Notes: generated by a model from the letters alone, not told the origin. A stretch of DNA of 64,000 nt from Candidatus Eremiobacterota bacterium (GCA_019240525.1 JAFAYE010000001.1:1709300-1773299), one strand, 5' to 3'. Shown: positions 1-8,260, counted from the first letter of the stretch. Translations and numbers: made by a program.

Positions 1-390
1 CGTTTCTGGGTCCGGCAGCTCGCTTTCCACGTATGTGTCACACTGATCGATCAGGCGCCGATACTCCGGGCGCTCCTTATCCAGAAGCGCCGCAACGGCA
101 CGCAGGCCTGAGATACCTTCCACCAGTCCGATTGACGGGACGTCGTCGGCGTGAGCGGCTTGCCTCATGCATCGGTGCGTTGCTTCCCAATACGACGTCT
201 CATCGGTCATCTTGGCGAGCGACGAAAACATTAGCGCGAAGCCTGAATCGCCTGCGAGACCGCGACCCCTCGGCAGATCATCCAGCCTGGCCAGAAGACG
301 CTCCCCAATTGTTGCCGCCATCCTGCATGCGCGAGCCGCGGTTGCGGAAGTCAGCAACGGGAACGTGTCACTTTTGACGATGTCACACAT
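1..390 (-). CDS. LanC-like lanthionine synthetase/cyclase, N-terminal part (runs off left edge)
   Basis: An ATG at 390-388 opens a frame that stays open for 130 codons to the first base of the window. The product has the LanC-family N-terminal look: an alpha-helical toroid start with GDSGFALMFSSLAK (compare the family GxxGxAL motif) and a later GLVEGISGL segment. LanC proteins are zinc enzymes that add Cys thiols to dehydro-residues to form lanthionine rings. The zinc ligands lie in the C-terminal half, outside the window, so catalytic competence cannot be judged. The start overlaps the dehydratase stop by 8 nt, which implies translational coupling. Family assignment is by motif recall only. 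Confidence 0.72.
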   Translation of the reverse strand, partial: MCDIVKSDTFPLLTSATAARACRMAATIGERLLARLDDLPRGRGLAGDSGFALMFSSLAKMTDETSYWEATHRCMRQAAHADDVPSIGLVEGISGLRAVAALLDKERPEYRRLIDQCDTYVESELPDPET

Positions 391-3388
391 TTACAGCTTT
401 TTCGTTCGTAGCGCGAGCTGCGCGACTCAATAGAAGATGCCTCATTAGCGAATTGGCGCGCGCTTCGCCATCATGGCTCAGACCAAGGCGATTGCAGTGC
501 ATATGAAAGAGCGAAGCTATCGTTAGCTCTGGACGGTGCTGAGCGAGGATTGCTTCCATTATGCCATGGCGATTCGGTGAAACCTCCATGGAGCTCAAAT
601 GTTTGAGCGATTTCCGATCGGCAGGCGGCAGTGACTGCTGTTTTGTTTTGCCGAATGTTATCAATGCTGCTTTCGACGCAGCGTCCAGCGTGAGCCAAGG
701 CACGAACGACTCGACGGCTGCGGCGACGCGCTCTTCGGTAGTCTCCGCTATGCGCGAGATGAGATCGATGCAGAGGTTGCTGTCTAAGGTAAAGAATTCT
801 TCTGCTAGTTCAACTCCGGCGGGGCCGCCGTACCGTTCATACTCAGGATCATACGTATCGAAAGCATACCGCAGGACGAGGTCCTCTGCAAGCCAACGAT
901 ATGCGCCGGCGACTAGCTTGTCACAAACGGTGGAGGTGCTGCCGTCTACGGCGCGTACGCGCAGACGAAGGTGAAACTGCGGGTCAGCGTACCGAACGAA
1001 AAACCATCGGTCGATAGCTTCCTGGTCTTGGAGTTCTCTGATGAGCGGCATCACCGTCTTGAGCAAAAAATATTCCGACGCCTGATCGGCAATGTAGAGT
1101 TTTAGATAGGCCCACCTGGAGCCGAATCCATACCTCTTTCGAATCGAGCCATCCGCCATTTGACCAGGAGGGAGTGCACCGCTTTGATCCCGCAATGCTG
1201 CTCTATCACTTGTCGACTGCAAAACGGACGCTGCGAATTCAACGGAATAATGCCCGTCGCTGCCTTGAAGCCATGCGTGTTCGGGACTTGGAAGCGCCTC
1301 TATGAGATGCAGCGGCCGTCGCGCACGAACGGTCTGGTCGAAGAGGAGTTCGGGTGCGATTTTTGAGTCAAGGTCGACTAAGAGCCTGTTGTCCGCGTCA
1401 GCAAGCAGCACGTAACGGGGCAAGTTCCACTGTGAGCGCAACCGAGCCAGCTCTACGGTCGCGTCCGAGAGTGATTGCAGAGCGTCTTGCGATCGAAACA
1501 ACCAGCGCCGGTGGGATAGGACGACTCTTCCAACGCGAACTCGTGGCAAATAAGTAAGGGATGAGAGGGCTCCCCAGTCAAAGCCCCGCATCAGTCGTTT
1601 ACCGTCGTTGGCAATGATGGCCAGAAACCTGCACACGTTTGGCGCAAAGCGATCTGTCACGAACAGGTGGCTCTCGACGGGCGCGACACGTCGCTGGCGG
1701 CACGCCGACCACAGGTAGAACTTGCCGTCTTCGACGCCGACCCACAGATCGTCCGGAGGGATTTCATCCTCCGTACGTGGGATGCCGACGCCCAAACGTA
1801 TCTCGACATCAATGGTCTTGGGGCGGATCACCACATTATAGAAACGGCTCTCCGCCGGAGTGAATACTAGCTCAGCTCGTAAGTGACCGTCATGCGGTTC
1901 AGCATCACATACGCGATGCACGCGTTCTAGACTCTCTTCTCCCAAGAGATTTACGAACCGTCCGAGGCTTCGGGCGGCACGATCGGAGCCGGCAAAAGTG
2001 GCGGGCACGACGAGGTAGTCCCCGACGTCGATTGCCGCTCGGCTGGACGCTACGACATGGAATCCCATTTCCACAGACTCGATATAAGACGTGTCGACCA
2101 ACGGCGGGATCAGCAGTTGAAGATCCTTGCCGCTGAGACCGACCTCCTCTGCCCCCGTTTTAAGTGCATCGCATGCGATTTTCGCGAGCGCCGATTCGTG
2201 CTCGGCGTTCGGGACATCTCGTCGCTCGAAGTCTTCTGGCACTCCAAGCCCGAGATTTGGGTCCACTAGCTCTAGCAGTGGAACGATTCGGTCAGATCCC
2301 TCGTAACGTTCTTCAAAGCGTTTACGAAACTTCGACAGAGCAACGACTGGCGCCATACGGATCGAATATTCCGCCAGCAAGGCGACGTCGTTCAGTATGT
2401 CAGAGTTCAGGCCACCTGCCAGCGGAGCGTGCAGGTCTATCTGCATAACGTGCTCTTTTCTCTCACCTCCCAATTCAGAAAAAGCTTCGTGAACACGTCG
2501 ATAGTCCCCGATATCTCGCTCATGCAGCGGCTTTCGGTCTAGCGCCGCACTCAACGACGAACCTCTTCTTAATGTGGCCGCAATTTCCGGGTCAATTCTT
2601 TCGAAACACTGCAGCATGTAAGAAACGGGGTCACCAATGGGCGACGCTCGCAGCTCCGAAATGAGAAGGCCCGCCTCAATGAGCTGCCGGACGACGTGTT
2701 CCGCATCGTCGGAAGAAGCATTGAACCGGTTTGTCAGGCTGCGCACAATCGACGCCAACGATCGCGGCTCCCCGGTTAGCTCTCGGACGTATTGCACAGC
2801 AGCCGTATTCCTTAGAGAAACCGGACGCTGTTCTGTTGCTCCCTCGGTTTGCGCATGAGCGGTTCTGACTAGTTCAACGTTCGTTACGTAGAGTCGGTCG
2901 CCGCGCGAAAGAACCGCGCGGTTTGCGATATACTGAACGTGACCACCGGCTTCGGATTTTTCCAGTGATCGCCCCGCATTAAGAAGCAGTCCCATATCCG
3001 GACGCGTTCGCGTTCGTCGATCTGCTGGATCAAGCCGCAGCGTCGTTTTTCCTCGCTCGACTTCGATCAGACCAACGCCTGCACACAAACCAAAAGGCGT
3101 ACAGCGAAACGCCATTCGTGCTACGTATGCTAGCGCCCTGAGTGGAGCACGAGGATTTTTCATCGGTGCGCCCGCTAGCCACCGATCGACCGCATCGCTC
3201 AGGCTCGGGGAGGCGACATAAATTGCGTGACGTACCTCAGGCTCCTGCTCCAGTAGCGCGTGCAACGCAGCTAGGCAGTTCTCGGATTCAAAGATCGCTG
3301 TAATCTTTTCAACCGGTAATAACGGCGTCCGACCGGCTACCAGCGGAAGCGTCGTTGCGTCGTAAAGCTGGAAAGCCGGTGCCCCCAC
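383..3388 (-). CDS. LanB-type lantibiotic dehydratase, full length
   Basis: A 1001-residue protein, the usual size of full-length class I LanB enzymes. The long N-terminal part (about 1-690) corresponds to the glutamylation domain, which uses glutamyl-tRNA to activate Ser/Thr of a precursor peptide. The C-terminal 270 residues (from about RKRYGFGSRWAYLKLY through WFFVRYADPQFHLRLR) match the SpaB_C/thiopeptide-type elimination domain. Having both domains separates it from split thiopeptide dehydratases and from PEARL enzymes that lack the elimination domain. The start is GTG at 3388, sharing one G with the exporter stop (TAGTG). It forms an operon with the exporter upstream and the LanC-like gene downstream. 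Expected to act in the cytoplasm with a membrane-associated exporter. The family is clear; the substrate is not identified. Confidence 0.9.
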   Translation of the reverse strand: MGAPAFQLYDATTLPLVAGRTPLLPVEKITAIFESENCLAALHALLEQEPEVRHAIYVASPSLSDAVDRWLAGAPMKNPRAPLRALAYVARMAFRCTPFGLCAGVGLIEVERGKTTLRLDPADRRTRTRPDMGLLLNAGRSLEKSEAGGHVQYIANRAVLSRGDRLYVTNVELVRTAHAQTEGATEQRPVSLRNTAAVQYVRELTGEPRSLASIVRSLTNRFNASSDDAEHVVRQLIEAGLLISELRASPIGDPVSYMLQCFERIDPEIAATLRRGSSLSAALDRKPLHERDIGDYRRVHEAFSELGGERKEHVMQIDLHAPLAGGLNSDILNDVALLAEYSIRMAPVVALSKFRKRFEERYEGSDRIVPLLELVDPNLGLGVPEDFERRDVPNAEHESALAKIACDALKTGAEEVGLSGKDLQLLIPPLVDTSYIESVEMGFHVVASSRAAIDVGDYLVVPATFAGSDRAARSLGRFVNLLGEESLERVHRVCDAEPHDGHLRAELVFTPAESRFYNVVIRPKTIDVEIRLGVGIPRTEDEIPPDDLWVGVEDGKFYLWSACRQRRVAPVESHLFVTDRFAPNVCRFLAIIANDGKRLMRGFDWGALSSLTYLPRVRVGRVVLSHRRWLFRSQDALQSLSDATVELARLRSQWNLPRYVLLADADNRLLVDLDSKIAPELLFDQTVRARRPLHLIEALPSPEHAWLQGSDGHYSVEFAASVLQSTSDRAALRDQSGALPPGQMADGSIRKRYGFGSRWAYLKLYIADQASEYFLLKTVMPLIRELQDQEAIDRWFFVRYADPQFHLRLRVRAVDGSTSTVCDKLVAGAYRWLAEDLVLRYAFDTYDPEYERYGGPAGVELAEEFFTLDSNLCIDLISRIAETTEERVAAAVESFVPWLTLDAASKAALITFGKTKQQSLPPADRKSLKHLSSMEVSPNRHGIMEAILAQHRPELTIASLFHMHCNRLGLSHDGEARANSLMRHLLLSRAARATNEKAVNV

Positions 3389-5088
3389 TACGGTAACTGC
3401 GACAGGTTTCTGCCGGCGGATTCCGTTAATCCGGCGACATTAACGATTCTGCCAGACTCCATGGCAACTACTCGATCGAATCCCTCCGCAGAGATTACCC
3501 GGTGCGTAATTACGATCATCATGCGATCCCTTAGGCGGCGTCTAATTCGCCCAAGAATGATCCGTTCAGTCTCTATGTCTACTCCGGACAAGGCTTCGTC
3601 AAGGATCAGAAGCTTTGGGTTCTGCAAAAGCGCACGCGCCAAACAAACGCGTTGGCGCTCGCCGCCAGAAAGCCTGAAGCCTCGGTGACCGAGTCGCGTC
3701 ATGATTCCGTTCGGCAGGCGGTCGACGAGTTCCTCAAGTACACTATCTTTAAGAGCTAGTGCGATCTCATCGTCGCTAGCGTCTGGTTGCATGAGTGTAA
3801 GATTCGCAACGAGAGTCGCGTCCAACAACAACGAATCCTGCGGCACAATTGCGATTGCTCTTCGAAGAGAATCTAACGTGAAATCTCCAACGTCGACATC
3901 GCCGATTTCAACTTTTCCACAGACCGGATCAGATAGACGAGGGATCAGGGAAGCGAGCGTGGATTTGCCTGCGCCACTCGGACCGATAATCGCAATGTGA
4001 GTGGTCGGTTCTACGCTTAACGTGACGCCACGAAGTGCAGCCCTGCCGTCGCGGGTGAGTTCGACGTCGCGGAAAATAAGTCTCCCCGGCGCGAACTGCC
4101 GATCTCCTGACGACTCATCTGGTAAATCGAAGATTTCCAGCAGACGGGTGACGACAACGGTAAGCGCAGCAAAGGTGCTTTGGAGCGACGACAGCGTGCC
4201 GAAGGGAGTCGCTATGCGCGATTGATAGATAAGTGCGGTTACCACAATTCCCGGCGTTACGTTACCTTTGATTACCAAATACGCTCCTACGGCAAGGACG
4301 GCGGCGGGGCCGAGCATGCTGAGCAACGTTGAAGCGAGATCCGTACATTGCCCTAATAAGCTTTCGGCGATGTTTAACCCGAAGATGCGTTCGCTTATCG
4401 TGCCTAAATGCTTTAGCCGCTGCGACGCTGCCATCGGATTGCGAAATAGCGCGACGCCCTGAACGGTGACTCCCTCTTGGAGCGCACCATAAAGATCGTC
4501 CTTCGCTTCAGCCTCTTGCTTGCTGAGTGTGGCCACGCGTCGCGCCGCTAGCCTCATCGGCACGAGAGTTAACAGCGATAACGTCACTGAAATAATGGCG
4601 AAGCGAACGTCAAGACGCACTAACGCCGCGATCGTTGCCACAAGCGTCACAAGGCTGGTCACTGTCGGGAATAACCCGTATTGCATTTGTAGGGACAGCG
4701 CCTCTACGTCACCAACGATTCGATTTTTTATCTGACCGGGATCGAACTTGGCAAGGGCATCAAGAGCGACCGTGTTGAGCTTTATTACGAACGCCGTTCT
4801 AAGATTACGAACTTGCGATTCTCGGAATACCGTAGCCGCATACCCCGACGCGAATTGCACACCGCCGACAACGCCCATGGTTAAGCAATACAATCCCAGA
4901 TGCTGTAATACGGCTGTGAGACTGTGGCGGTCCAGCGCATCAATGATCCGGCCGATAAAAAGCGGAGGGAGTATGGATAGGGCGGAGACTAGGATAATCG
5001 CTGCGGGAACGGCGATGACGGTCCACCGCGGCGGCCGGGCGAACGATAGGATTTTTGAGATACCGGCGAGCGTACCTGATCGGAACAT
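3388..5088 (-). CDS. ABC exporter (fused TMD-NBD), RiPP-associated
   Basis: A 566-residue half-transporter from ATG 5088 (MFRSGTLAG). About six membrane segments in the first 330 residues are followed by an ATPase domain with Walker A GPSGAGKST, Q-loop VPQDS, signature LSGGERQR, Walker B KLLILDEALSG and switch His in VITHR. There is no N-terminal C39 peptidase domain, so it should export a peptide whose leader is removed by another protease, as for class I lanthipeptide LanT proteins. A longer GTG start at 5181 is possible but would overlap the 29-codon ORF just upstream; the 5088 start is preferred because it follows that ORF by 7 nt. It overlaps the dehydratase start. Confidence 0.88.
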   Translation of the reverse strand: MFRSGTLAGISKILSFARPPRWTVIAVPAAIILVSALSILPPLFIGRIIDALDRHSLTAVLQHLGLYCLTMGVVGGVQFASGYAATVFRESQVRNLRTAFVIKLNTVALDALAKFDPGQIKNRIVGDVEALSLQMQYGLFPTVTSLVTLVATIAALVRLDVRFAIISVTLSLLTLVPMRLAARRVATLSKQEAEAKDDLYGALQEGVTVQGVALFRNPMAASQRLKHLGTISERIFGLNIAESLLGQCTDLASTLLSMLGPAAVLAVGAYLVIKGNVTPGIVVTALIYQSRIATPFGTLSSLQSTFAALTVVVTRLLEIFDLPDESSGDRQFAPGRLIFRDVELTRDGRAALRGVTLSVEPTTHIAIIGPSGAGKSTLASLIPRLSDPVCGKVEIGDVDVGDFTLDSLRRAIAIVPQDSLLLDATLVANLTLMQPDASDDEIALALKDSVLEELVDRLPNGIMTRLGHRGFRLSGGERQRVCLARALLQNPKLLILDEALSGVDIETERIILGRIRRRLRDRMMIVITHRVISAEGFDRVVAMESGRIVNVAGLTESAGRNLSQLP

Positions 5089-5095
5089 TGTGGGA

Positions 5096-5185
5096 TTAGG
5101 GCGAAAACGAGGCCCCGTGCTCGGCGAGTTCCCCTGTAGAACCTGCCAACACCTCCAGCGCGGACGACCCGACATGGTCACTCAT
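5096..5185 (-). CDS. Candidate RiPP precursor/leader peptide (29 aa, no Cys)
   Basis: ATG at 5185-5183 and TAA at 5098-5096, ending 7 nt before the exporter ATG. The peptide contains LEVLAGSTGELAEHGAS and ends shortly after (FSP). An acidic, Leu-rich stretch ending in a small-residue HGAS boundary resembles leaders of thiopeptide-type and class I lanthipeptide precursors. There are Ser and Thr residues for dehydration but no Cys, so no intramolecular lanthionine could form. The start has no convincing Shine-Dalgarno sequence. It may be a true precursor giving dehydrated linear products, a decayed leader, or chance. Position is the main support. Confidence 0.38.
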   Translation of the reverse strand: MSDHVGSSALEVLAGSTGELAEHGASFSP

Positions 5186-5189
5186 GGAG

Positions 5190-5270
5190 CTAACACGCCG
5201 GCGAAACTCGCGGAGTATGACTGGCGCCGAGAAGGGGCGCTGAATTTCCGAGCGAAGAAAGCGAGCGCAT
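5190..5270 (-). CDS. Small Ser/Thr-rich ORF with C-terminal Cys (26 aa)
   Basis: ATG at 5270-5268 and TAG at 5192-5190, 4 nt upstream of the 29-codon ORF, in another frame. The product has seven Ser, one Thr and a single terminal Cys (ending SHTPRVSPAC). The composition would suit a dehydrated peptide with one possible thioether, but no typical leader precedes the core and no strong ribosome binding site is seen. It is listed because it completes a tight run of small ORFs leading into the RiPP exporter. Low confidence. Confidence 0.2.
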   Translation of the reverse strand: MRSLSSLGNSAPLLGASHTPRVSPAC

Positions 5271-5311
5271 GGTCTCGAACAAGTTGAATTGTTGGAGTTA
5301 GATCGAATGTG

Positions 5312-5488
5312 ATGCTGTTTTCGCCGGTCCCCCAATACGTCGACGATCTAAGGGCGCTATGGCGTTCCTTGACGCCTACGGACGGGCCGCCGAGCGAGGC
5401 CTCCGCAACGCGTCTTCGCGAACAGCGACGTCACATGGCCGGTCTTCACGCGGCGCAGCTGTTTGGCGAGGATTATGCCGAGCCCTAA
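5312..5488 (+). CDS. Small hypothetical protein (58 aa)
   Basis: ATG 5312 to TAA 5486-5488. The translation looks protein-like (ALWRSLTPTDGPPSEASA near the N-terminus, HMAGLHAAQLFGEDYAEP at the end) and is rich in charged residues. It is divergent from the RiPP genes and is the first of three overlapping small ORFs. No family is recognised and no good ribosome binding site lies at the start. It may instead be the remains of a longer gene. Confidence 0.27.
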   Translation: MLFSPVPQYVDDLRALWRSLTPTDGPPSEASATRLREQRRHMAGLHAAQLFGEDYAEP

Positions 5489-5681
5489 CGCGCGCGCGTT
5501 CGACGCCGGCGCCAGGATCGAACGCGGCGTGTCCGGCGTCAGACCCAGGGCTCCGATCGATGAGCGGCTGACCTCTGGAGATCTGCGCCGGGACATGCTT
5601 GAAGGAACTTCACGCAGCCGTATCGACGCTTCGGTCGCGCAATTTGAGAAGTCACTACGATGCCCAAGCCAAGAAGTTTAG
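5475..5681 (+). CDS. Small hypothetical protein (68 aa)
   Basis: ATG 5475 (MPSPNARAFDAGARIERG) to TAG 5679-5681, overlapping the previous ORF by 14 nt. The first half has high GC at third codon positions, as real genes here do; the second half does not. No family is recognised. The overlap pattern suits either translational coupling or a frameshifted older gene. Confidence 0.25.
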   Translation: MPSPNARAFDAGARIERGVSGVRPRAPIDERLTSGDLRRDMLEGTSRSRIDASVAQFEKSLRCPSQEV

Positions 5682-5788
5682 CATTAGTGCAACCGCGCAC
5701 CGCGATGGTACTGCGAGCGATTTCCGAAAATTATAAAATCGAATCAGTATACATGGACCAGCTGTGGGAAGCCATCGATCTCGTCTAA
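5660..5788 (+). CDS. Small hypothetical protein (42 aa)
   Basis: ATG 5660 (MPKPRSLALVQPRTAMVLRA) to TAA 5786-5788, overlapping the 68-codon ORF by 22 nt. The rest reads like part of a helical domain (ENYKIESVYMDQLWEAIDLV). Nothing firm is recognised. The stretch 5789-5985 after it holds no gene that can be supported. Confidence 0.22.
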   Translation: MPKPRSLALVQPRTAMVLRAISENYKIESVYMDQLWEAIDLV

Positions 5789-5985
5789 CTTGCCCTTGCG
5801 CTTCTGTTTCGGCGTTGGAAACTGAGGGCGCGGCGGGCCTTCGACAGCGCTGCGACCAGCGCGTCAGCGCCTAACCTCTAGGCCGCAACCTCCAAGCCGC
5901 CAACCGCGGTTTCACGTTTAGGCGCGGCTAGCTGGTCATGCCGCCGTACATTTTTTATTCTCGGCGACTTTAGAAAGCGGTCTAA

Positions 5986-6516
5986 ATGCAGAGTCCTAAC
6001 ATTTTCGATCTCTTCAGATTCCTTGAGATACAGCGATCTCAGATTGTCGCCGGCTACGATATGCTCAGAGATGACCGACTGACATCGGCAGAGCGACACG
6101 TTGTGCTCATTGGCCTACTCGTCGCGCTAGGTTCCTTTCACGAAGGCTTGAACGTGGCAGCCGGACTGAATCCAGACTTGGAGTCGTTGCGTGATCGCTT
6201 CACCGCCGATACGTCGCGATGGTACAGGCTCCGGCACGACGTCGCGCACATCTTCGAACGAGTTTTTGCATCGCCTCGCAGCGGTCAGAACGTGCCCTGG
6301 ATTCCGGGCGGACTGCGTGTAGCAACGTATGAGAAAGCTACCGATGTTGTTGCGACTGGTGCTGATCCGAATGCGTCGATCGTCCTTGGTGAGGCCGTTG
6401 AAAAAGCCTTCGAACTCTTGTCGGCTCGCGCAACTGATCAATCGCAACGTCCCGGAGCGGGACTATCTTATGTATTCACGTCCAGCGGTCGAAGAGATCG
6501 AACAAGTGCGCCGTGA
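5986..6516 (+). CDS. Hypothetical helical protein with Rx4H (HEPN-like) motif; probable C-terminal frameshift
   Basis: 176 residues as read, starting at ATG 5986 directly after an in-frame TAA. The protein is mainly helical and contains RLRHDVAH at about residues 82-89; R-x4-H is the signature spacing of HEPN ribonucleases, but here it is only a motif resemblance. From about 6430 a better-looking continuation lies in another frame (LINRNVPERDYLMYSRPAVE, then EEIEQVRRELHGE) and ends at 6565. The gene has therefore probably suffered an indel near 6420-6435, or the sequence has an error there. No partner antitoxin is evident. Confidence 0.5.
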   Translation: MQSPNIFDLFRFLEIQRSQIVAGYDMLRDDRLTSAERHVVLIGLLVALGSFHEGLNVAAGLNPDLESLRDRFTADTSRWYRLRHDVAHIFERVFASPRSGQNVPWIPGGLRVATYEKATDVVATGADPNASIVLGEAVEKAFELLSARATDQSQRPGAGLSYVFTSSGRRDRTSAP

Positions 6517-6644
6517 GCTGCATGGTGAGCGAGCCAGGGCACTGCCGGCGCCTTCGCCAACCTAACGTAAGCCCCACGCCGCATCGACCGCTGCGGCGGA
6601 ACTAACAAACGTTAAGCGGCCTTCATTTCCGGACGCTTCACGCG

Positions 6645-6770
6645 CACGCGCGTACCATGCTTGTCAAGCGATTGCGTTTTTCGCGACAGATTGCACGATA
6701 CGGACTGGAATGGAAGCGGTCTTGACCTATCCGTAATACGCGTGCGCGCCGCGGGGCTTCGGAAACTCGC
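6645..6770. repeat. Dispersed ~120-bp repeat, copy 1
   Basis: Shares long identical blocks, for example GCGACAGATTGCACGATAC, with 8261-8381 in the same orientation. The two copies bracket the RHH gene and the small gene after it. Each copy contains a 22-codon plus-strand frame (M-x-VKRL-x-FSRQIARY) ending in TGA, but most differences change amino acids, so coding is doubtful. The copies may be ends of a small mobile cassette or a structured noncoding element. Confidence 0.7.
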
Positions 6771-6881
6771 CGTCGAGCCAGATATCGACCGCTTCCAGGC
6801 GGTTCCGTAAAGACCCCAGGCCACCCAGGCTTAAAATACCTGTCATTGGAAAGGCCTTTACGGATTTAAGCCTGCGAGATA

Positions 6882-6911
6882 TTGACTTTAAGCCGCGAGG
6901 TTAAGTAAACT
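6882..6911 (+). promoter_or_regulatory. Predicted sigma70-type promoter of the RHH gene
   Basis: TTGACT at 6882-6887 and TAAACT at 6906-6911 with an 18-nt spacer, 22 nt upstream of the ATG. A GAGAGG ribosome binding site lies at 6919-6924. The same TTGACTTTAAG sequence recurs at 7981 before the next gene. Confidence 0.45.
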
Positions 6912-6933
6912 CTCCGGCGAGAGGTCCTATTTC

Positions 6934-7932
6934 ATGACGCCGTTACACTCACAGGCAAGACGGGGGCGGCCGCAGGTGCCGGACGACCGAAAGCGCCGAA
7001 CCGTTGGTATCTCCCTTTCTCCAGCCGCGCTGGCGCGAATTCAGCGACTGGCGACCAATCTCGGTATGTCGCAAGGCGAGTACGTCGAAGCGATCCTGGA
7101 GGCAAACGCCGACGTGGTCATCGCGCCCTCGTCGAGTTGGAAAGTTTTTCGGTTCCAGCGGGATGCCGCATCTGATCTGCACGCTGCAGACGGCAAGCCA
7201 TTTTCTAAGTTCATCGACGAAGGTTGGCGGGTCGAACAAATGTTTCCGCCCGACGCTAACGGATCGATCGACATCGCGATGTCGCACGCCGGGGTCGCGC
7301 AATCTAGACTCGAGGTGTGCAAAGATGCGCGGACGCTCTCGCCCAACTGGGTACGCCAGTACGCGGCTTCGGAGTCGGCGGTCAGCGGCATCTACAAGTC
7401 GTCGCCGCATCCCGTCGCCGGAACCATATCCATTGCCCATCCCCTTGACGGCCGTCCGCCCGCGTCGTTCTACGACGTTGAATGGAGTTGCGGCTGCTAT
7501 GGCCGGAGATACCAACCGGGCGATACCGTCATGCTTTTGCCGTGCGACGTGCATCGAGGTTTAGTTGAATCTTGGAAACTACCGGCGTCGCAACCCTTTA
7601 AGCGAAAGAAACAAAGTGAGGAACCAAAAGCTATGGTATGTGATGCAGACATCATTCAGGATATTACGCTGGCAATTGGGCGTTACTGCGGCGGTGCGGT
7701 GTCGCAAATGCCGAAGGTCGATACTTCGACCTGCTTTCTCCTTTCAAATCCGCCGCGGGAATGCGTTTTAAAGGTTTCCGACAACTGGATTGCGGCAGCC
7801 GCAAACCAAGGCCGAAAGCCCGTGGAAACGGATCCCGACTTGCGTGCAGCCCTCGATCAACTGCAATGCTTGCAGCCTGGGGAGGTTGTCTTTCTTCTTG
7901 GGAACGGTCACAGCGACGTTCGAGCTGCCTAA
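6934..7932 (+). CDS. RHH-domain protein with Cys/His metal-binding motif
   Basis: 332 residues. The N-terminus (about 10-57, RGRPQVPDDRKRRTVGISLS followed by a helix-turn-helix pair) looks like a ribbon-helix-helix DNA-binding or plasmid/phage-type regulator domain. The middle contains WSCGCYGRRY and, about 20 residues later, LLPCDVH, a CxC...CxxH set that could bind zinc. The C-terminal 110 residues are unassigned. The ATG is preceded by GAGAGG and a good promoter. It lies between two copies of a dispersed repeat, so it is probably mobile cargo or its regulator. Function unknown. Confidence 0.62.
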   Translation: MTPLHSQARRGRPQVPDDRKRRTVGISLSPAALARIQRLATNLGMSQGEYVEAILEANADVVIAPSSSWKVFRFQRDAASDLHAADGKPFSKFIDEGWRVEQMFPPDANGSIDIAMSHAGVAQSRLEVCKDARTLSPNWVRQYAASESAVSGIYKSSPHPVAGTISIAHPLDGRPPASFYDVEWSCGCYGRRYQPGDTVMLLPCDVHRGLVESWKLPASQPFKRKKQSEEPKAMVCDADIIQDITLAIGRYCGGAVSQMPKVDTSTCFLLSNPPRECVLKVSDNWIAAAANQGRKPVETDPDLRAALDQLQCLQPGEVVFLLGNGHSDVRAA

Positions 7933-7980
7933 TTTTCGAAATCGGCCACCAGAACCCGAACGCGTGCGTATTGAGAGGCA

Positions 7981-8009
7981 TTGACTTTAAGATCCAGCAC
8001 AGATAAGTC
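7981..8009 (+). promoter_or_regulatory. Predicted sigma70-type promoter of the 67-aa gene
   Basis: TTGACT at 7981-7986 and TAAGTC at 8004-8009 with a 17-nt spacer. The 11-bp start TTGACTTTAAG is identical to the promoter at 6882, suggesting duplicated promoter DNA or a shared operator. A strong AAAGGAG lies at 8024-8030. Confidence 0.45.
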
Positions 8010-8035
8010 TGAGGAATCCAAATAAAGGAGAACTT

Positions 8036-8239
8036 ATGAAGGAACCGGGACTCGACGACCGCCACAGAGACAGGGATGGCGAAATTCAACAGAAACGCGG
8101 CGATACGCTAAACAAGAACTTACCCGAGGGCGCAATCCCAGAATTTTCGCCGAACGCGCGACTGGACACAATGCGCGAGGCAACGCGCAAGACCAGCATC
8201 AAGGATGTGCGAAAAGCCGCCAAGAAACGTAAATCTTAG
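8036..8239 (+). CDS. Small conserved-type hydrophilic protein (67 aa)
   Basis: ATG 8036 follows AAAGGAG by 5 nt, a strong start. The sequence begins MKEPGLDDRHRDRDGEIQQK and ends in a very basic tail (DVRKAAKKRKS). The N-terminus resembles small proteins of unknown function found in proteobacterial accessory DNA (K-x-PGLDDRHRDxxGEI type); this is recalled, not searched. No transmembrane segment. The basic tail hints at nucleic-acid contact. Confidence 0.68.
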   Translation: MKEPGLDDRHRDRDGEIQQKRGDTLNKNLPEGAIPEFSPNARLDTMREATRKTSIKDVRKAAKKRKS

Positions 8240-8260
8240 GAATCTTATTATTTGCTCGCC

